A stretch of DNA of 64,000 nucleotides, from positions 248,001 through 312,000 of the forward strand of contig NZ_JADFFM010000001.1 of NCBI RefSeq assembly GCF_015221995.1, read 5' to 3'. Shown here in pieces: positions 25,916-35,324 of the stretch. The notes beneath the pieces were generated by a model. It did no database searches and was not told where the DNA came from. It saw only the letters and a program-made list of their open reading frames with translations. The stretch's first letter is position 1. The number at the start of each line of letters is the position of its first letter. This stretch comes from Mucilaginibacter boryungensis (GTDB lineage: Bacteria > Bacteroidota > Bacteroidia > Sphingobacteriales > Sphingobacteriaceae). Position numbers and translations under genes: made by a program.

Positions 25916-28375
25916 ATGAATACCCTTAAATCATTGCTGTTTATATTTCTATTGGTGCTGTCCGGCCTGGCTATGGCCCAAACCGGCGCTATAAAAGGGA
26001 CAATTATTGATGAACAAAGTAAACAGCCAATTGAATATGCGAGTATAGCCTTACTAAAAAGTTCAGATTCATCGTTGGTAAGCGGTATTGTCTCTAAAAG
26101 CAACGGCGCATTTGAATTCAGCAAACTATCATCGGGAAAATATTTGCTTAGGGCAGCATTTGTCGGCTATCATAATAAATACTCAACCATTATTAATGTT
26201 AATGCAGGCGTAGCCGATGCGGGTATAATTTCCCTGTCGCCAAGTCAGCAAATGTTAAATGAGGTGGCAGTAAAGGGTACGCAAATAAACGCCTTAAATA
26301 AGGTTGATAAACAAAGCTACAAGGCAGGGCAATTCGAGCTGGCTAAAGGCGGCTCGGCTATAGATGTAGTAAAGAACCTGCCATCGGTGGCCGTAACCGG
26401 CGAGGGCGAGATCAGTGTACGGGGCTCGGCGGGGTTTATGGTGCGTATAAATGGAAAGCCTGTGTTAACCGATGCGCAAACCGTTTTAAGCCAAATGCCG
26501 GCCAATGCCGTAGCCAATATTGAATTGATTACTGCGCCATCCGCTAAGTATGACCCGGACGGCCGCGGAGGGATCATTAATATTATTACCAAAAAAGGTG
26601 TAAACGATGGTTTTACCATCGCAGCCAACGCACAGGGAGGGCTACCCAGCACTACCGACTATGGGAATACCCGTAAACCACAACGGTATGGTGCAGATAT
26701 GACACTTAATTACCGTAAAGACAAGTGGGATGTTTCTGTTGGTGGCAACTATACCCGTAACGATAATGCCGGTTACCGCGAAGGGGATGCCTATACCAAA
26801 AATTTCGTTAGCAATACTATTACCCGCTTTCCATCTACCGGTGAAAGAAGCTTTAAGAAATATAACTATTCAGGCCGCACCACCATTAATTATATGGCCG
26901 ATGCGGCTAATTCCTTTTCGGCCGGGTTGTTTGTTGGGAGCCGCTTTCAGGACCGTGTGGCCGATTTGCTGTACCATAACACCACATCAAACCTGGCAAC
27001 TAATGCGCCGGTTAAAAGTACAACCTACTTTAATTCGAACCTGCAAACTAAACAGGGTAATTTCTTTTTAGCCAATTTTGATTATACGCGTACCTTCCAA
27101 AATAAATCGACCCTGGTTGCCGGAATGGTTTATGAACATGCCGATCTGTATGGCAATACAAAGAACCGCAACTTAAAATACCCTAACACAAAAGATACCA
27201 TCCAATATGTATACAACCCATATAAACGGCCTATAAACGGTTACCGGTTTAAGCTTGATCATAGCCTGCCCATAGGCAAAGGGAAACTGGAAAGTGGTTA
27301 TCAGTTGCGTTACGATACGCAGGACGGTCAATTTGATTACCTGGTTACCCCGCCAACCGCCCAGCCCAATGCTGCTAAATTTACCGGCAGCCTGCATGCT
27401 AAAAATATGATCAACTCGGTTTATACGCAATATTCCGGCAAGGCCGCAAAACTGGAATATAGCGGAGGGTTGCGCTATGAATATGCTACACGTACTGTAA
27501 ATATTTCCTATGATCAGAAACCACACCAGTTGGATTTATCCAACCTATTCCCTTCAGCTAATTTATTATACAGTTTAAATGAAGGCTGGAAAATGAAAGC
27601 AGGCTACAGCAAACGTATTAACCGGACAACAAACCTGGAATTGAACCCGATACCTGAACGGGAGCACTCGGAAACGCTGGAAGAAGGCGACCCCGACCTG
27701 TTGCCTGAATTTATTGACCTGGCCGAACTGGGGACCATACACAATTTTAAACAAGGCTCTTTTTTTACCACGCTTTATTATCAGCATATAAAAAACCCTA
27801 TACAGCGCCTTAATAGTGTTTATGCTGATACCATACTTAACAGGGTTTACACTAATGCGGGAAGCGCCCGTTTGTTTGGGTTAGAAGTTGGGACTAACCT
27901 GCAACCAGTTAAATGGTGGAGTTTTTATTTGGGCGCCAACTTATATAATTATAAAATTAACGGCGATATTAATATCCTGGGGGTTGCTACCAACGTATAC
28001 AATAGGGCTTGGGCTTACAGCATTAACTCTAACTCCAATTTTCAGCTAAGTAAAACGCTTAGCCTGCAGGCAAATATAAATTACCTGTCTAAACGGCCCA
28101 CCGCCCAGGGCGAAGATTCCCAGTTTTTTGTGCCCGGCACGTCGGTTAAAAAAACGTTTATGAATGGCCGCTTATCGGCGGGGTTGCAATGGCAGAATAT
28201 GGGCTTTTTTAGTGCCAATAAGCAGCGCATCACAACATCGGGCAGGGATTTTTATACCACCACCAATTATATTTATGAAACTGATGTATTCCTGGTAAAC
28301 TTTTCCTTCAACCTTAATAAATTTACCGGGAAGCTTAAGTTGCCTAACAGTGAAATTGGCGATAAGGAATTTTAA
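25916..28375 (+). CDS. TonB-dependent receptor, outer membrane beta-barrel family
   Basis: About 819 residues from ATG 25916 (MNTLKSLLFIFLLVLSGLAMAQ, a signal peptide); the frame is open to a TTG at 25883. A carboxypeptidase-regulatory-like domain (about 25-105, GTIIDEQSKQPIEYASIAL) is followed by a plug with VRGSAGFMVRINGKPVL and a C-terminal barrel. The architecture is that of the Bacteroidota 'outer membrane beta-barrel family', not SusC, and no SusD neighbour is seen. The ligand is unknown. TATCTTTA at 25888-25895 resembles a -7 element. The stop is 4 bases from the convergent methyltransferase. Confidence 0.92.
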   Translation: MNTLKSLLFIFLLVLSGLAMAQTGAIKGTIIDEQSKQPIEYASIALLKSSDSSLVSGIVSKSNGAFEFSKLSSGKYLLRAAFVGYHNKYSTIINVNAGVADAGIISLSPSQQMLNEVAVKGTQINALNKVDKQSYKAGQFELAKGGSAIDVVKNLPSVAVTGEGEISVRGSAGFMVRINGKPVLTDAQTVLSQMPANAVANIELITAPSAKYDPDGRGGIINIITKKGVNDGFTIAANAQGGLPSTTDYGNTRKPQRYGADMTLNYRKDKWDVSVGGNYTRNDNAGYREGDAYTKNFVSNTITRFPSTGERSFKKYNYSGRTTINYMADAANSFSAGLFVGSRFQDRVADLLYHNTTSNLATNAPVKSTTYFNSNLQTKQGNFFLANFDYTRTFQNKSTLVAGMVYEHADLYGNTKNRNLKYPNTKDTIQYVYNPYKRPINGYRFKLDHSLPIGKGKLESGYQLRYDTQDGQFDYLVTPPTAQPNAAKFTGSLHAKNMINSVYTQYSGKAAKLEYSGGLRYEYATRTVNISYDQKPHQLDLSNLFPSANLLYSLNEGWKMKAGYSKRINRTTNLELNPIPEREHSETLEEGDPDLLPEFIDLAELGTIHNFKQGSFFTTLYYQHIKNPIQRLNSVYADTILNRVYTNAGSARLFGLEVGTNLQPVKWWSFYLGANLYNYKINGDINILGVATNVYNRAWAYSINSNSNFQLSKTLSLQANINYLSKRPTAQGEDSQFFVPGTSVKKTFMNGRLSAGLQWQNMGFFSANKQRITTSGRDFYTTTNYIYETDVFLVNFSFNLNKFTGKLKLPNSEIGDKEF

Positions 28376-28379
28376 AAAC

Positions 28380-29567
28380 TTACCACACCCTGCAAAGTAA
28401 GCCCTTTAAATATTCTCCTTCGGGGAAGGATGACCTTACGGGATGATCTTCGGGCTGGCAAAACTGGTGGATAAATTGTACCTGCTTACCGGCATCCAGG
28501 GCCGCCCAGGCCAATACCTGTTTAAAAGTTTCCATATCCATAGCACCCGAACAGGAGTATGTGGCCAGCAAACCGCCCTTGTTTAGCAGCAGCATAGCTA
28601 AGCGGTTAAGGTCTTTATAAGCGCGGGATGCCCTGTCTAACGCCGAACGTGATGGCGCATATTTGGGCGGATCGAGCACAATGACATCAAATTTAGCGCC
28701 CTCATCACGAAACTTCCTCAATTGGCTGTTCACATCCGATTTTATAGCGGTGTGCTTAGTGGCATCCAGCTTGTTTAGCTTGATGTTATCATTGAAAGTT
28801 TCTATTGCCAGGGCCGAACTATCTACGCTGGTTACTGCCGCGGCACCTTGTTTAAGGCTGTTTAATGTAAAGCCGCCGGTATAGCAAAAGCAATCCAGTA
28901 CGGTTTTACCATCTACATATCCGGCCAGTACACGGCGATTATCGCGCTGATCGCAATAGAACCCTGATTTTTGCCCTTCAGCGATATTGATACCGTAAAT
29001 GATACCGTTTTCTTTTACCTCCACAATTTCGGGGGGCGGATTGCCCGCTAACACACCGAATGATTCGCCCAGACCTTCATGCGTACGGGACGAAGTATCG
29101 CTTTTATCAAATATGCCTTTAGGTTTTAGTAGCTTTTGCAGTTCATCAATTATTAGGGGCATAACCTGTTCAATACCCGATGTTAGTATCTGCACCGAAA
29201 GGTAATCGGCATATTTATCTACGATCAGGCCGGGCAGGTAATCGGCTTCACTGAAGATCAACCGGCAGGTGTTAGTGTTTTTGCCGGCCAATAAATGCGC
29301 GCGGCTTTCCACTGCCTGTGCTACACGGGCGCTAAACCAGTCCTTATTTATGGTAACGCTCTCATCCCATTCCAGCAACCGTACGGCTACACGCGATTGA
29401 TCGTTATAAAAGCCATAGGCCAGGAAAACACCCTTTGCATCGGTTAAACGTACAACCTCGCCGTTGGAAGGCTTGCCTTTAACCTTTTCTATCGCGCCCG
29501 AAAATACCCAGGGATGGCGCTGCAGCACTGCTTTCTCTTTACCTTTCTTTAATAAAACGTCAATCAT
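28380..29567 (-). CDS. Class I SAM-dependent rRNA methyltransferase, RlmI-like
   Basis: 395 residues. The N-terminal PUA-like domain (RHPWVFSGAIEKVKG) is followed by an EEHD-type linker and a Rossmann methyltransferase with the SAM motif VLDCFCYTGGFTLNSL and the catalytic-site motif DPPKYAPS. E. coli RlmI makes 5-methylcytosine at position 1962 of 23S rRNA. The domain order and length fit, though the exact target here is not proven. It is transcribed convergently with the TonB receptor. Confidence 0.9.
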   Translation of the reverse strand: MIDVLLKKGKEKAVLQRHPWVFSGAIEKVKGKPSNGEVVRLTDAKGVFLAYGFYNDQSRVAVRLLEWDESVTINKDWFSARVAQAVESRAHLLAGKNTNTCRLIFSEADYLPGLIVDKYADYLSVQILTSGIEQVMPLIIDELQKLLKPKGIFDKSDTSSRTHEGLGESFGVLAGNPPPEIVEVKENGIIYGINIAEGQKSGFYCDQRDNRRVLAGYVDGKTVLDCFCYTGGFTLNSLKQGAAAVTSVDSSALAIETFNDNIKLNKLDATKHTAIKSDVNSQLRKFRDEGAKFDVIVLDPPKYAPSRSALDRASRAYKDLNRLAMLLLNKGGLLATYSCSGAMDMETFKQVLAWAALDAGKQVQFIHQFCQPEDHPVRSSFPEGEYLKGLLCRVW

Positions 29568-29683
29568 GATGCAAAGGTAATAGAAAAGGCCTATTCAATT
29601 GTTCCCGCTTTGGCCTTTAATATATTCTTGCATCACTGACCTCAAATTGTTAAACTTGCAATTCAACATACCTCACTGAACAA

Positions 29684-30511
29684 ATGAAACAAGCTTGCTA
29701 TTTATATCTGGGCATTTTGGTTTTGGCATTGGCAACAGCATGTTCGCCCAAGGGCCCATATGCAATTACCAACAAGTATTACACCCATCAAACCGATAGT
29801 TTTGCGCGTGTCATTAAATCAGAAGCGCCACCTTTACTGGTTGATAGCACCGGGGCGCAAATCCCTTCTAACTGGGTGGGGACGGTAAACTTTGGGATAC
29901 GGAAACCTAACTATGTAATTATCCATTACACTGCCGAGGATAGCCTTAAACAAACCATCCATACATTTACGGTGAAGCATACCCAGGTAAGCGCGCATTA
30001 TGTGGTTGGCAAAACAGGCCAGGTAGTACACATGGTGAACGATTACCTGCGCGCCAACCAGGCAGGTATAGGGAAATGGGGCAGCATTACCGATATGAAT
30101 AGTTGCTCGATAGGTATTGAAATTGACAATAACGGGCACGAGCCTTACCCCCCGGCTCAAATTAATAGCCTGTTAGCGCTGCTGGCCAAACTAAAGAAAG
30201 ATTATAGCATTCCAACGGCCAATTTTATCGGTCATCAAGACTGGGCGCCTAAACGTAAACCCGACCCGGGGCCGCTATTCCCGTGGAAATTAATGGCAGC
30301 CCATGGCTTCAGCTATTGGAGCGATGATTTACTGGAAGCAGCCCCTGATAATTACGATTATATTACAGCATTACGGCTGATTGGGTATGATACCAGCAAG
30401 CCTAAAGATGCCATTGTTGCCTTTAAGCGCCACTTTGTACAAAAGGATATTACCCCAACAATGACACAGTTTGATCTGAATGTACTTTATAATTTGAGTA
30501 AAAAGTATTAA
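29684..30511 (+). CDS. N-acetylmuramoyl-L-alanine amidase, lipoprotein
   Basis: 275 residues. The lipobox ends at Cys20 (LATAC). The Amidase_2 domain (about 75-215) shows the zinc site of the AmiD/T7 lysozyme family: VIIHYTA, SAHYVVG, GHQDWAPKRKPDPG. It should cut the bond between MurNAc and the stem peptide, anchored at the outer membrane. A helical C-terminal extension (220-275) with a peptidoglycan-binding look (LRLIGYDTSKPKDAIVAFKRH) resembles the tail of AmiD. It is monocistronic. Confidence 0.92.
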   Translation: MKQACYLYLGILVLALATACSPKGPYAITNKYYTHQTDSFARVIKSEAPPLLVDSTGAQIPSNWVGTVNFGIRKPNYVIIHYTAEDSLKQTIHTFTVKHTQVSAHYVVGKTGQVVHMVNDYLRANQAGIGKWGSITDMNSCSIGIEIDNNGHEPYPPAQINSLLALLAKLKKDYSIPTANFIGHQDWAPKRKPDPGPLFPWKLMAAHGFSYWSDDLLEAAPDNYDYITALRLIGYDTSKPKDAIVAFKRHFVQKDITPTMTQFDLNVLYNLSKKY

Positions 30512-30605
30512 GAAGCAAAAGGCTAAACCTGCCAGGGAAAGAAAATATACTATTGATAGAATAGTTATCTCTACGGTACAGCAATCCTGCGGAAGAATAA
30601 AAAGA

Positions 30606-30929
30606 TTATTGCCGTACGAATGCTATACTGATCGAATCGGGGTAAAGCAAATTCAGGTTGTGGTCATCAACTTTTAACACCACAAATTTGGTGAAAGGCT
30701 GGTTACCTTCGAACGAAGTATAAATAGTATCGCCTTTCATAAAATAATCTTCAGTTACGGGCGTACCGGTATCCTCGGTAAATTTATCTGATGATATTTT
30801 TAATCGGGTGCTGCCATCTTTTGATTTCCACTCACCTTTCAATTTGTTTTTGGCCGAGTGTGAGCACGAACCGATAAATAGCATAACTGCCGATGCCAGG
30901 TGGATGAATATAAGGATGAATGTTTTCAT
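30606..30929 (-). CDS. Small lipoprotein, lipocalin-like
   Basis: 107 residues. A signal with lipobox (FIGSC, Cys22) is followed by LKGEWKSKDGSTRLKIS, alternating strands that look like the start of a small lipocalin-like beta barrel. I do not recognise a named family. The pattern 'GEW+S.DG' is common in small Bacteroidota lipoproteins. A hairpin lies beyond the start side at 30944-30971, separating it from the next minus-strand gene upstream. Confidence 0.7.
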   Translation of the reverse strand: MKTFILIFIHLASAVMLFIGSCSHSAKNKLKGEWKSKDGSTRLKISSDKFTEDTGTPVTEDYFMKGDTIYTSFEGNQPFTKFVVLKVDDHNLNLLYPDSISIAFVRQ

Positions 30930-30943
30930 AATATGATTTAGTT

Positions 30944-30971
30944 AACAGTCGCCCGGCAGCGAGCGACTGTT
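30944..30971. other. Perfect 9-bp stem-loop between two small secreted-protein genes
   Basis: Arms AACAGTCGC and GCGACTGTT with a ten-base loop. No T-run follows on either strand, so it is not a classic terminator. Confidence 0.6.
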
Positions 30972-30991
30972 GTTTAGATATGTTATTTTGC

Positions 30992-31333
30992 TTAAGGTTT
31001 ATCTACCAGCTGAGATTTTTTCAAATAAACCCTGTGGCCTTTTTTGTTAATGTAATAATATTGCGAGTGGTCATTAATGTAAACAGTTTGTCCACCAGGT
31101 GCTACTTTGCCGTCGTATTTTTTATCTGCAACAGCGGCAGCGCCCTTGGCAGCAACCTCAGATGTTTTATGACCGACTTTTTTAGCCGCCTCAGAGGTTT
31201 CGTTGCCTACTTTTTTGGCTGTTTTGCTTATTTTGTGTCCTAAAGTAGAATCTTTATGGGTTGTTTGTGCGTTTGCCTGGCCTGCCACATACAAGCTTGC
31301 CGCAAACAAAACCACTTTAAACATAGTTTTCAT
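30992..31333 (-). CDS. Small secreted protein with repeated lysine-rich motifs
   Basis: 113 residues. A signal peptide ends near QANAQ (residue 23). Residues 32-62 contain three near-repeats of the type 'GHKxSKxAKKVG', a basic, Ala/Lys-rich helix. The C-terminal part (GGQTVYINDHSQYYYINKKG) is a short beta unit. No enzyme motif is seen and the function is unknown. It is probably periplasmic. It is transcribed in the same direction as gpsA, 37 bases downstream of it. Confidence 0.7.
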   Translation of the reverse strand: MKTMFKVVLFAASLYVAGQANAQTTHKDSTLGHKISKTAKKVGNETSEAAKKVGHKTSEVAAKGAAAVADKKYDGKVAPGGQTVYINDHSQYYYINKKGHRVYLKKSQLVDKP

Positions 31334-31370
31334 AACAATTATAATTTAGTTAATCCTGTGTACGATATAA

Positions 31371-32372
31371 CTAACTCAATTGTTCTGCCAAACTTTTCAT
31401 TTCAAATAATGGAGAGCGTTTTTGATATAAAATTGCGTAAACAGCATCGCAGATGGGCATAAAAACTTTATACTGCTTGTTTACCTGGTAAAGGCAGTTA
31501 ACGGCATAATAACCCTCGGCCACCATATTCATTTCTAACTGGGCCGATGTTACGGTGTACCCTTTGCCTATCATATTACCAAAGGTGCGGTTACGGCTAA
31601 ACTGGGAGTAAGCGGTAACCATCAGATCGCCCAGGTAGGCAGATTCCTTAATGTCGCGGTCGATAGGGTGTACTGCCTCTACAAAGCGTTCCATTTCGCG
31701 TATGGCGTTTGATATCAGTACAGCCTGGAAGTTATCGCCATAGCCCAAACCATGGCAAATACCGCTGGCCACCGCATAAATATTTTTTAGTACAGCCCCA
31801 TATTCGGTACCATAAATATCATCAGATACAATGGTTTTAATGTAGCGGGTACTGATCATGCCGGCAAAGCGCGCTGCCAATTCGGTATCGTGCGATGCGA
31901 TGGTGAGGTACGATAGCTTTTCCAGCGCCACTTCCTCGGCGTGGCACGGTCCGCTAATCACCAACAAATTATTAAAATCTACACCATAGCGTTGGTTCAA
32001 AAACTCGCCGATGATCAGGTTCTCATCGGGCACAATACCTTTTATGGCCGAAATGATCTTTTTACCCTGCAGGTCCTGCGGTGTTATACCATCCAGCGCA
32101 TTTTTTAAAAAGGCTGCAGGTACATTCAATAAAATAAACTCAGCCTGGCTGATTAATTCTTTCAGATTGGTACTGATATGCTGGGGGGGCACATTGATCT
32201 CAACAGAACTTAAATAGTGGGGGTTATGTTTGAATTTTATAATATGGTCCACCGCCTCCTGGTTACGCATCCACCAAAAAATTTCCTTTGGCGATGTATT
32301 ATCGGCCAGCATTTTAATATTAGCGGTAGCCCAACTACCCCCACCTATAACAGCTATGGAGTTTTTATTCAT
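31371..32372 (-). CDS. gpsA: NAD(P)H-dependent glycerol-3-phosphate dehydrogenase
   Basis: 333 residues. The GGGSWATANIKML nucleotide motif (residues 10-22), the ISGPCHAEEV segment, the catalytic lysine in GAVLKNIYAVASGICHGLGY and the HPIDRDIKESAYLGDLMVT block are the standard GpsA signature. It makes sn-glycerol-3-phosphate for phospholipid synthesis. It is separated from the upstream efflux genes by a C-rich palindrome. Confidence 0.95.
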   Translation of the reverse strand: MNKNSIAVIGGGSWATANIKMLADNTSPKEIFWWMRNQEAVDHIIKFKHNPHYLSSVEINVPPQHISTNLKELISQAEFILLNVPAAFLKNALDGITPQDLQGKKIISAIKGIVPDENLIIGEFLNQRYGVDFNNLLVISGPCHAEEVALEKLSYLTIASHDTELAARFAGMISTRYIKTIVSDDIYGTEYGAVLKNIYAVASGICHGLGYGDNFQAVLISNAIREMERFVEAVHPIDRDIKESAYLGDLMVTAYSQFSRNRTFGNMIGKGYTVTSAQLEMNMVAEGYYAVNCLYQVNKQYKVFMPICDAVYAILYQKRSPLFEMKSLAEQLS

Positions 32373-32517
32373 TCAGCCCCCCGACCCCCTAAAGGGGGAG
32401 TACGTTAGGACAACAAAATTAATAAACTTATCCGTGAATAATCCGCTTAACCGAAAAGAGGCGTCACAATGGACGCCTCTTTTACTTAATCTTATTCCCT
32501 CCTTCAGGGGTTAGGGC
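32373..32517. repeat. C-rich intergenic palindrome between gpsA and the efflux adaptor
   Basis: The left end ACCCCCTAAAGGGGGAG and the right end CCCTCCTTCAGGGGTTAGGG are imperfect inverted copies about 110 bases apart. The AGCCCC...CCCTAAAGGGGG style is a frequent intergenic element in Bacteroidota. The terminator at 32454-32483 is nested inside. Confidence 0.65.
32454..32483 (-). terminator. Terminator after the adaptor gene
   Basis: AGAGGCGTC and GACGCCTCT form a 9-bp stem with a six-base loop. On the minus strand it is followed by TTTTC. It is symmetric enough to act on both strands. Confidence 0.8.
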
Positions 32518-32519
32518 TT

Positions 32520-33860
32520 TTACTTTTTCGTATCGGCGGAAAATAGTTTGCTCTTATCTACCTTTTCAACATCCATTTTATCTTTCAATGTTTTAGAGAT
32601 CGCTTCAAACGGGGCCGAAACAATTTCATCGCCTGCTTTAATACCGCTTAATACTTGTATGTAAGTATCGTCCTGTATGCCTGTTTTAACTTCTACCTGT
32701 TTCACCTTGCCGGCTGAATACACAAACACATAGGTTTTTACATCGCTATTGGTTGTTTTTACCTTTTTATCATCGTCGGGTTTGGCTATAGCGCCGGGAT
32801 CCTTTTTCTTATCGTCGCGGGTAGTTACTGATTGAATCGGTACCGACAGCGAAGTTGTTTTGTTGGTTTGGATATCGACAGTAGCTGTTAAACCCGGACG
32901 GAATGGAGATGGGTTTTTAGCCGATTTATTAATGATGTTGGCATACGATGCAGGGTCGATACGTACTTTAACCGTAAAATTGGTTACCTGGTCGGCGTTG
33001 GTACCCACTACATTGGCCGAACTGCCAATTTCGGTAACTACCCCATTAAACTTGCGGCCCAGAAAGGCATCCACTTCAATTTTTGATGAATCGCCAATTA
33101 CTACACGGTTAATATCGTTTTCGTTCACATCCACGTTTACGTCCATCTGGCTTAGGTCGGATATGGTCATGATCTCAGTGCCGGCAAATTGTGCAGTACC
33201 CAGTACGCGCTCGCCTTTTTCAACCGAAAGTTTTGACACTACGCCATCCACGGGGGCATATATGCTGGTTTTTGCCAGATTATCCGATGCTTCCTTAACC
33301 GTCGCGGCAGATTGCGCCAAACCATAAGTTGACCCGGTTACATTTTGCTTGGCAGCTTCTAAGCTTGCCTTGGCGCTGGCGTAATCCGCGCGGGCTGCGT
33401 CAAATTCAGATGCGGTCAGTACTTTTTGATCGTACAATTCCTTGCTGCGTTTATATTTTGCCTGGGCGTTTTCAAACAAAGCTTTGGCCTGGTTCAGCAT
33501 CTGTGCAGAGTTACCTACACTGGCTTTTTGGGTATTGTATGATGCCACAGCACGCTCGTAACCCGATTTCAAAATATCCGGACGGATACGTACCAATAGC
33601 TGGCCTTTTTTAACCACATCGCCCTCTTTAATAGGGAGTTCGACAATCTCGCCCGATACTTCCGAACTGATTTTTACTTCAACCTCGGGCTTAATTTTGC
33701 CGCTGGCCGATACGGTTTCATTAATGCTGCGTACTTCGGCTTTTTCGGTAGCAACCTGTGTGGTTTTAGGTTTGCCAATAATACCGGTCATTTTACCAAT
33801 GATCAGTAATACGATCAGGCCGCCTACGCCGTAAATTACATATTTAGTAGTCTTTCCCAT
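32520..33860 (-). CDS. Efflux transporter periplasmic adaptor (HlyD/MacA-like)
   Basis: 446 residues. An N-terminal helix (about 5-25) anchors it in the inner membrane. A barrel-sandwich hybrid domain starts with ASGKIKPEVEVKISSEVSGEI, followed by a coiled-coil hairpin (95-190) and the return strand TSIYAPVDGVVSKLSVEKGE. A lysine/aspartate-rich insertion lies at about 345-375. It connects a pump to an outer membrane channel. The TolC gene lies 24 bases upstream, but no RND or ABC pump gene is adjacent. Confidence 0.92.
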   Translation of the reverse strand: MGKTTKYVIYGVGGLIVLLIIGKMTGIIGKPKTTQVATEKAEVRSINETVSASGKIKPEVEVKISSEVSGEIVELPIKEGDVVKKGQLLVRIRPDILKSGYERAVASYNTQKASVGNSAQMLNQAKALFENAQAKYKRSKELYDQKVLTASEFDAARADYASAKASLEAAKQNVTGSTYGLAQSAATVKEASDNLAKTSIYAPVDGVVSKLSVEKGERVLGTAQFAGTEIMTISDLSQMDVNVDVNENDINRVVIGDSSKIEVDAFLGRKFNGVVTEIGSSANVVGTNADQVTNFTVKVRIDPASYANIINKSAKNPSPFRPGLTATVDIQTNKTTSLSVPIQSVTTRDDKKKDPGAIAKPDDDKKVKTTNSDVKTYVFVYSAGKVKQVEVKTGIQDDTYIQVLSGIKAGDEIVSAPFEAISKTLKDKMDVEKVDKSKLFSADTKK

Positions 33861-33884
33861 GGGGTGTGATTATAGTTTTTAAAA

Positions 33885-35237
33885 TTATAGTATGATAGGG
33901 TTTCCTAAGTAATAATCGATCACTTTGCTACGAAACACCACCATGTATTGTGCCTGTATCATATCAAATTGCGATTTATTTAAGTTTGTTAATGATGTAT
34001 TATAATCAAGTGAATTTACTAAACCTACATTGTAACGTTGCTGTATAACGTTAAAGGCATCTTTATTGGCCTGGTAGGTTTGCAGTGATGATTGATATTG
34101 TTTTTGTGATGCCTGCAAATCCCAAACTGCCTGATAAATGATTTTATTCAGGTTATTTTTTGCCAATTGTGCGGTAACCTCGGCATTTTGGTAAGTAATT
34201 TGGGCTTTACGAACGTTTGTACGTGTGTTAAAACGGGTAAAAATAGGGATTTGTAAGCTTACGCCTAAGGCCTGGTTAAAGTTATCGCTTAACTGATTAA
34301 AAAACTGATACTTGCTCCCGTTAAATAAGCGTGCATCCGAATAGTTTGTCCCTAACTGGCCAAATAACACCAACGACGGATAGTAAGCGCCTTTAGCTAT
34401 TTTAATATTTTGCGCGCTTGCATTTTTCCTTATATCTGCCAGCAACACATCCGGGTTAACCCTAAGCGCAGAAGTAAATACCTCCTGCGGGTCGTAAGTG
34501 GTTTTTACATTAGTAAGCTTGCTAATATCCGGGCGCTCTACTTTAATATTGGTAGCCGGATCCATTTCCATATATTGTTTTAATGCCAATAACGATGATT
34601 CCAATTGATTCTCGGCATTTACCTGGTTTAATTCCGCAGTGGAAATTTGTGCTTTGGCTTGCGACAGATCTGCCTGTGTTAAATTACCTACTTTAAAACT
34701 TTTCTCAGTCCTGTCCATTGCCAGTTTGGAAATATCCATTTGCTGTTTGGCCGCTACTACAAGGTCCTGGTTGCTTAACACCTGCAAAAAGGTGGTCACA
34801 ACATTTAAAACCAGGTCGTTTTTAACTTTAGCCGTGGCGCTTTTATCTGCATCCAATAAAATTTTATTCTCGATGATTTGATTTTTCAACTGGAAACCCT
34901 GGAATAAAGCTATCTGCGAACCTACGGTCGCTGAAAAGCCAAACACCCGCTGGTTAACAAACTGGTTGGTTGAAAAGTCGATATTGCGGCCAAAATTAAC
35001 CGTTGGCGATGTACTGGCAGATAAATTAGGTAAGCGGTTATTTTTAGATTGATTAAGCGTTTCCTGATCAAAAGCCTCGTTAAATTGCGATTGCTTAACG
35101 GTTAGGTTGCGGGTTAAAGCCAAATCTACCGCTTTTTGAAGTGTAATTACTTCCTGGGCATTGGCCGTAAGGGCCACAACGCAGGTCAGCAATGCGCAAA
35201 TACCGGTAGTTTTAAAGTTGAATAATAGTTTTTTCAT
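33885..35237 (-). CDS. TolC family outer membrane protein
   Basis: 450 residues. A signal peptide (about 1-27, ...TANAQ) is followed by ITLQKAVDLALTRN, the typical start of the outer membrane efflux protein domain. Two repeats of long helices end with ...VFRSKVIDYYLGNPI. It should form the trimeric outer membrane tunnel for the adaptor encoded next to it. It is the first gene of the two-gene operon. Confidence 0.93.
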   Translation of the reverse strand: MKKLLFNFKTTGICALLTCVVALTANAQEVITLQKAVDLALTRNLTVKQSQFNEAFDQETLNQSKNNRLPNLSASTSPTVNFGRNIDFSTNQFVNQRVFGFSATVGSQIALFQGFQLKNQIIENKILLDADKSATAKVKNDLVLNVVTTFLQVLSNQDLVVAAKQQMDISKLAMDRTEKSFKVGNLTQADLSQAKAQISTAELNQVNAENQLESSLLALKQYMEMDPATNIKVERPDISKLTNVKTTYDPQEVFTSALRVNPDVLLADIRKNASAQNIKIAKGAYYPSLVLFGQLGTNYSDARLFNGSKYQFFNQLSDNFNQALGVSLQIPIFTRFNTRTNVRKAQITYQNAEVTAQLAKNNLNKIIYQAVWDLQASQKQYQSSLQTYQANKDAFNVIQQRYNVGLVNSLDYNTSLTNLNKSQFDMIQAQYMVVFRSKVIDYYLGNPIIL

Positions 35238-35324
35238 ATTTATTGTACTAACACGGAAGCTATATAGCCGCGTTATAAGTGTGATATTTAGTTGCGTTTA
35301 GCACTTTTTAATTTAATTTGCAGA

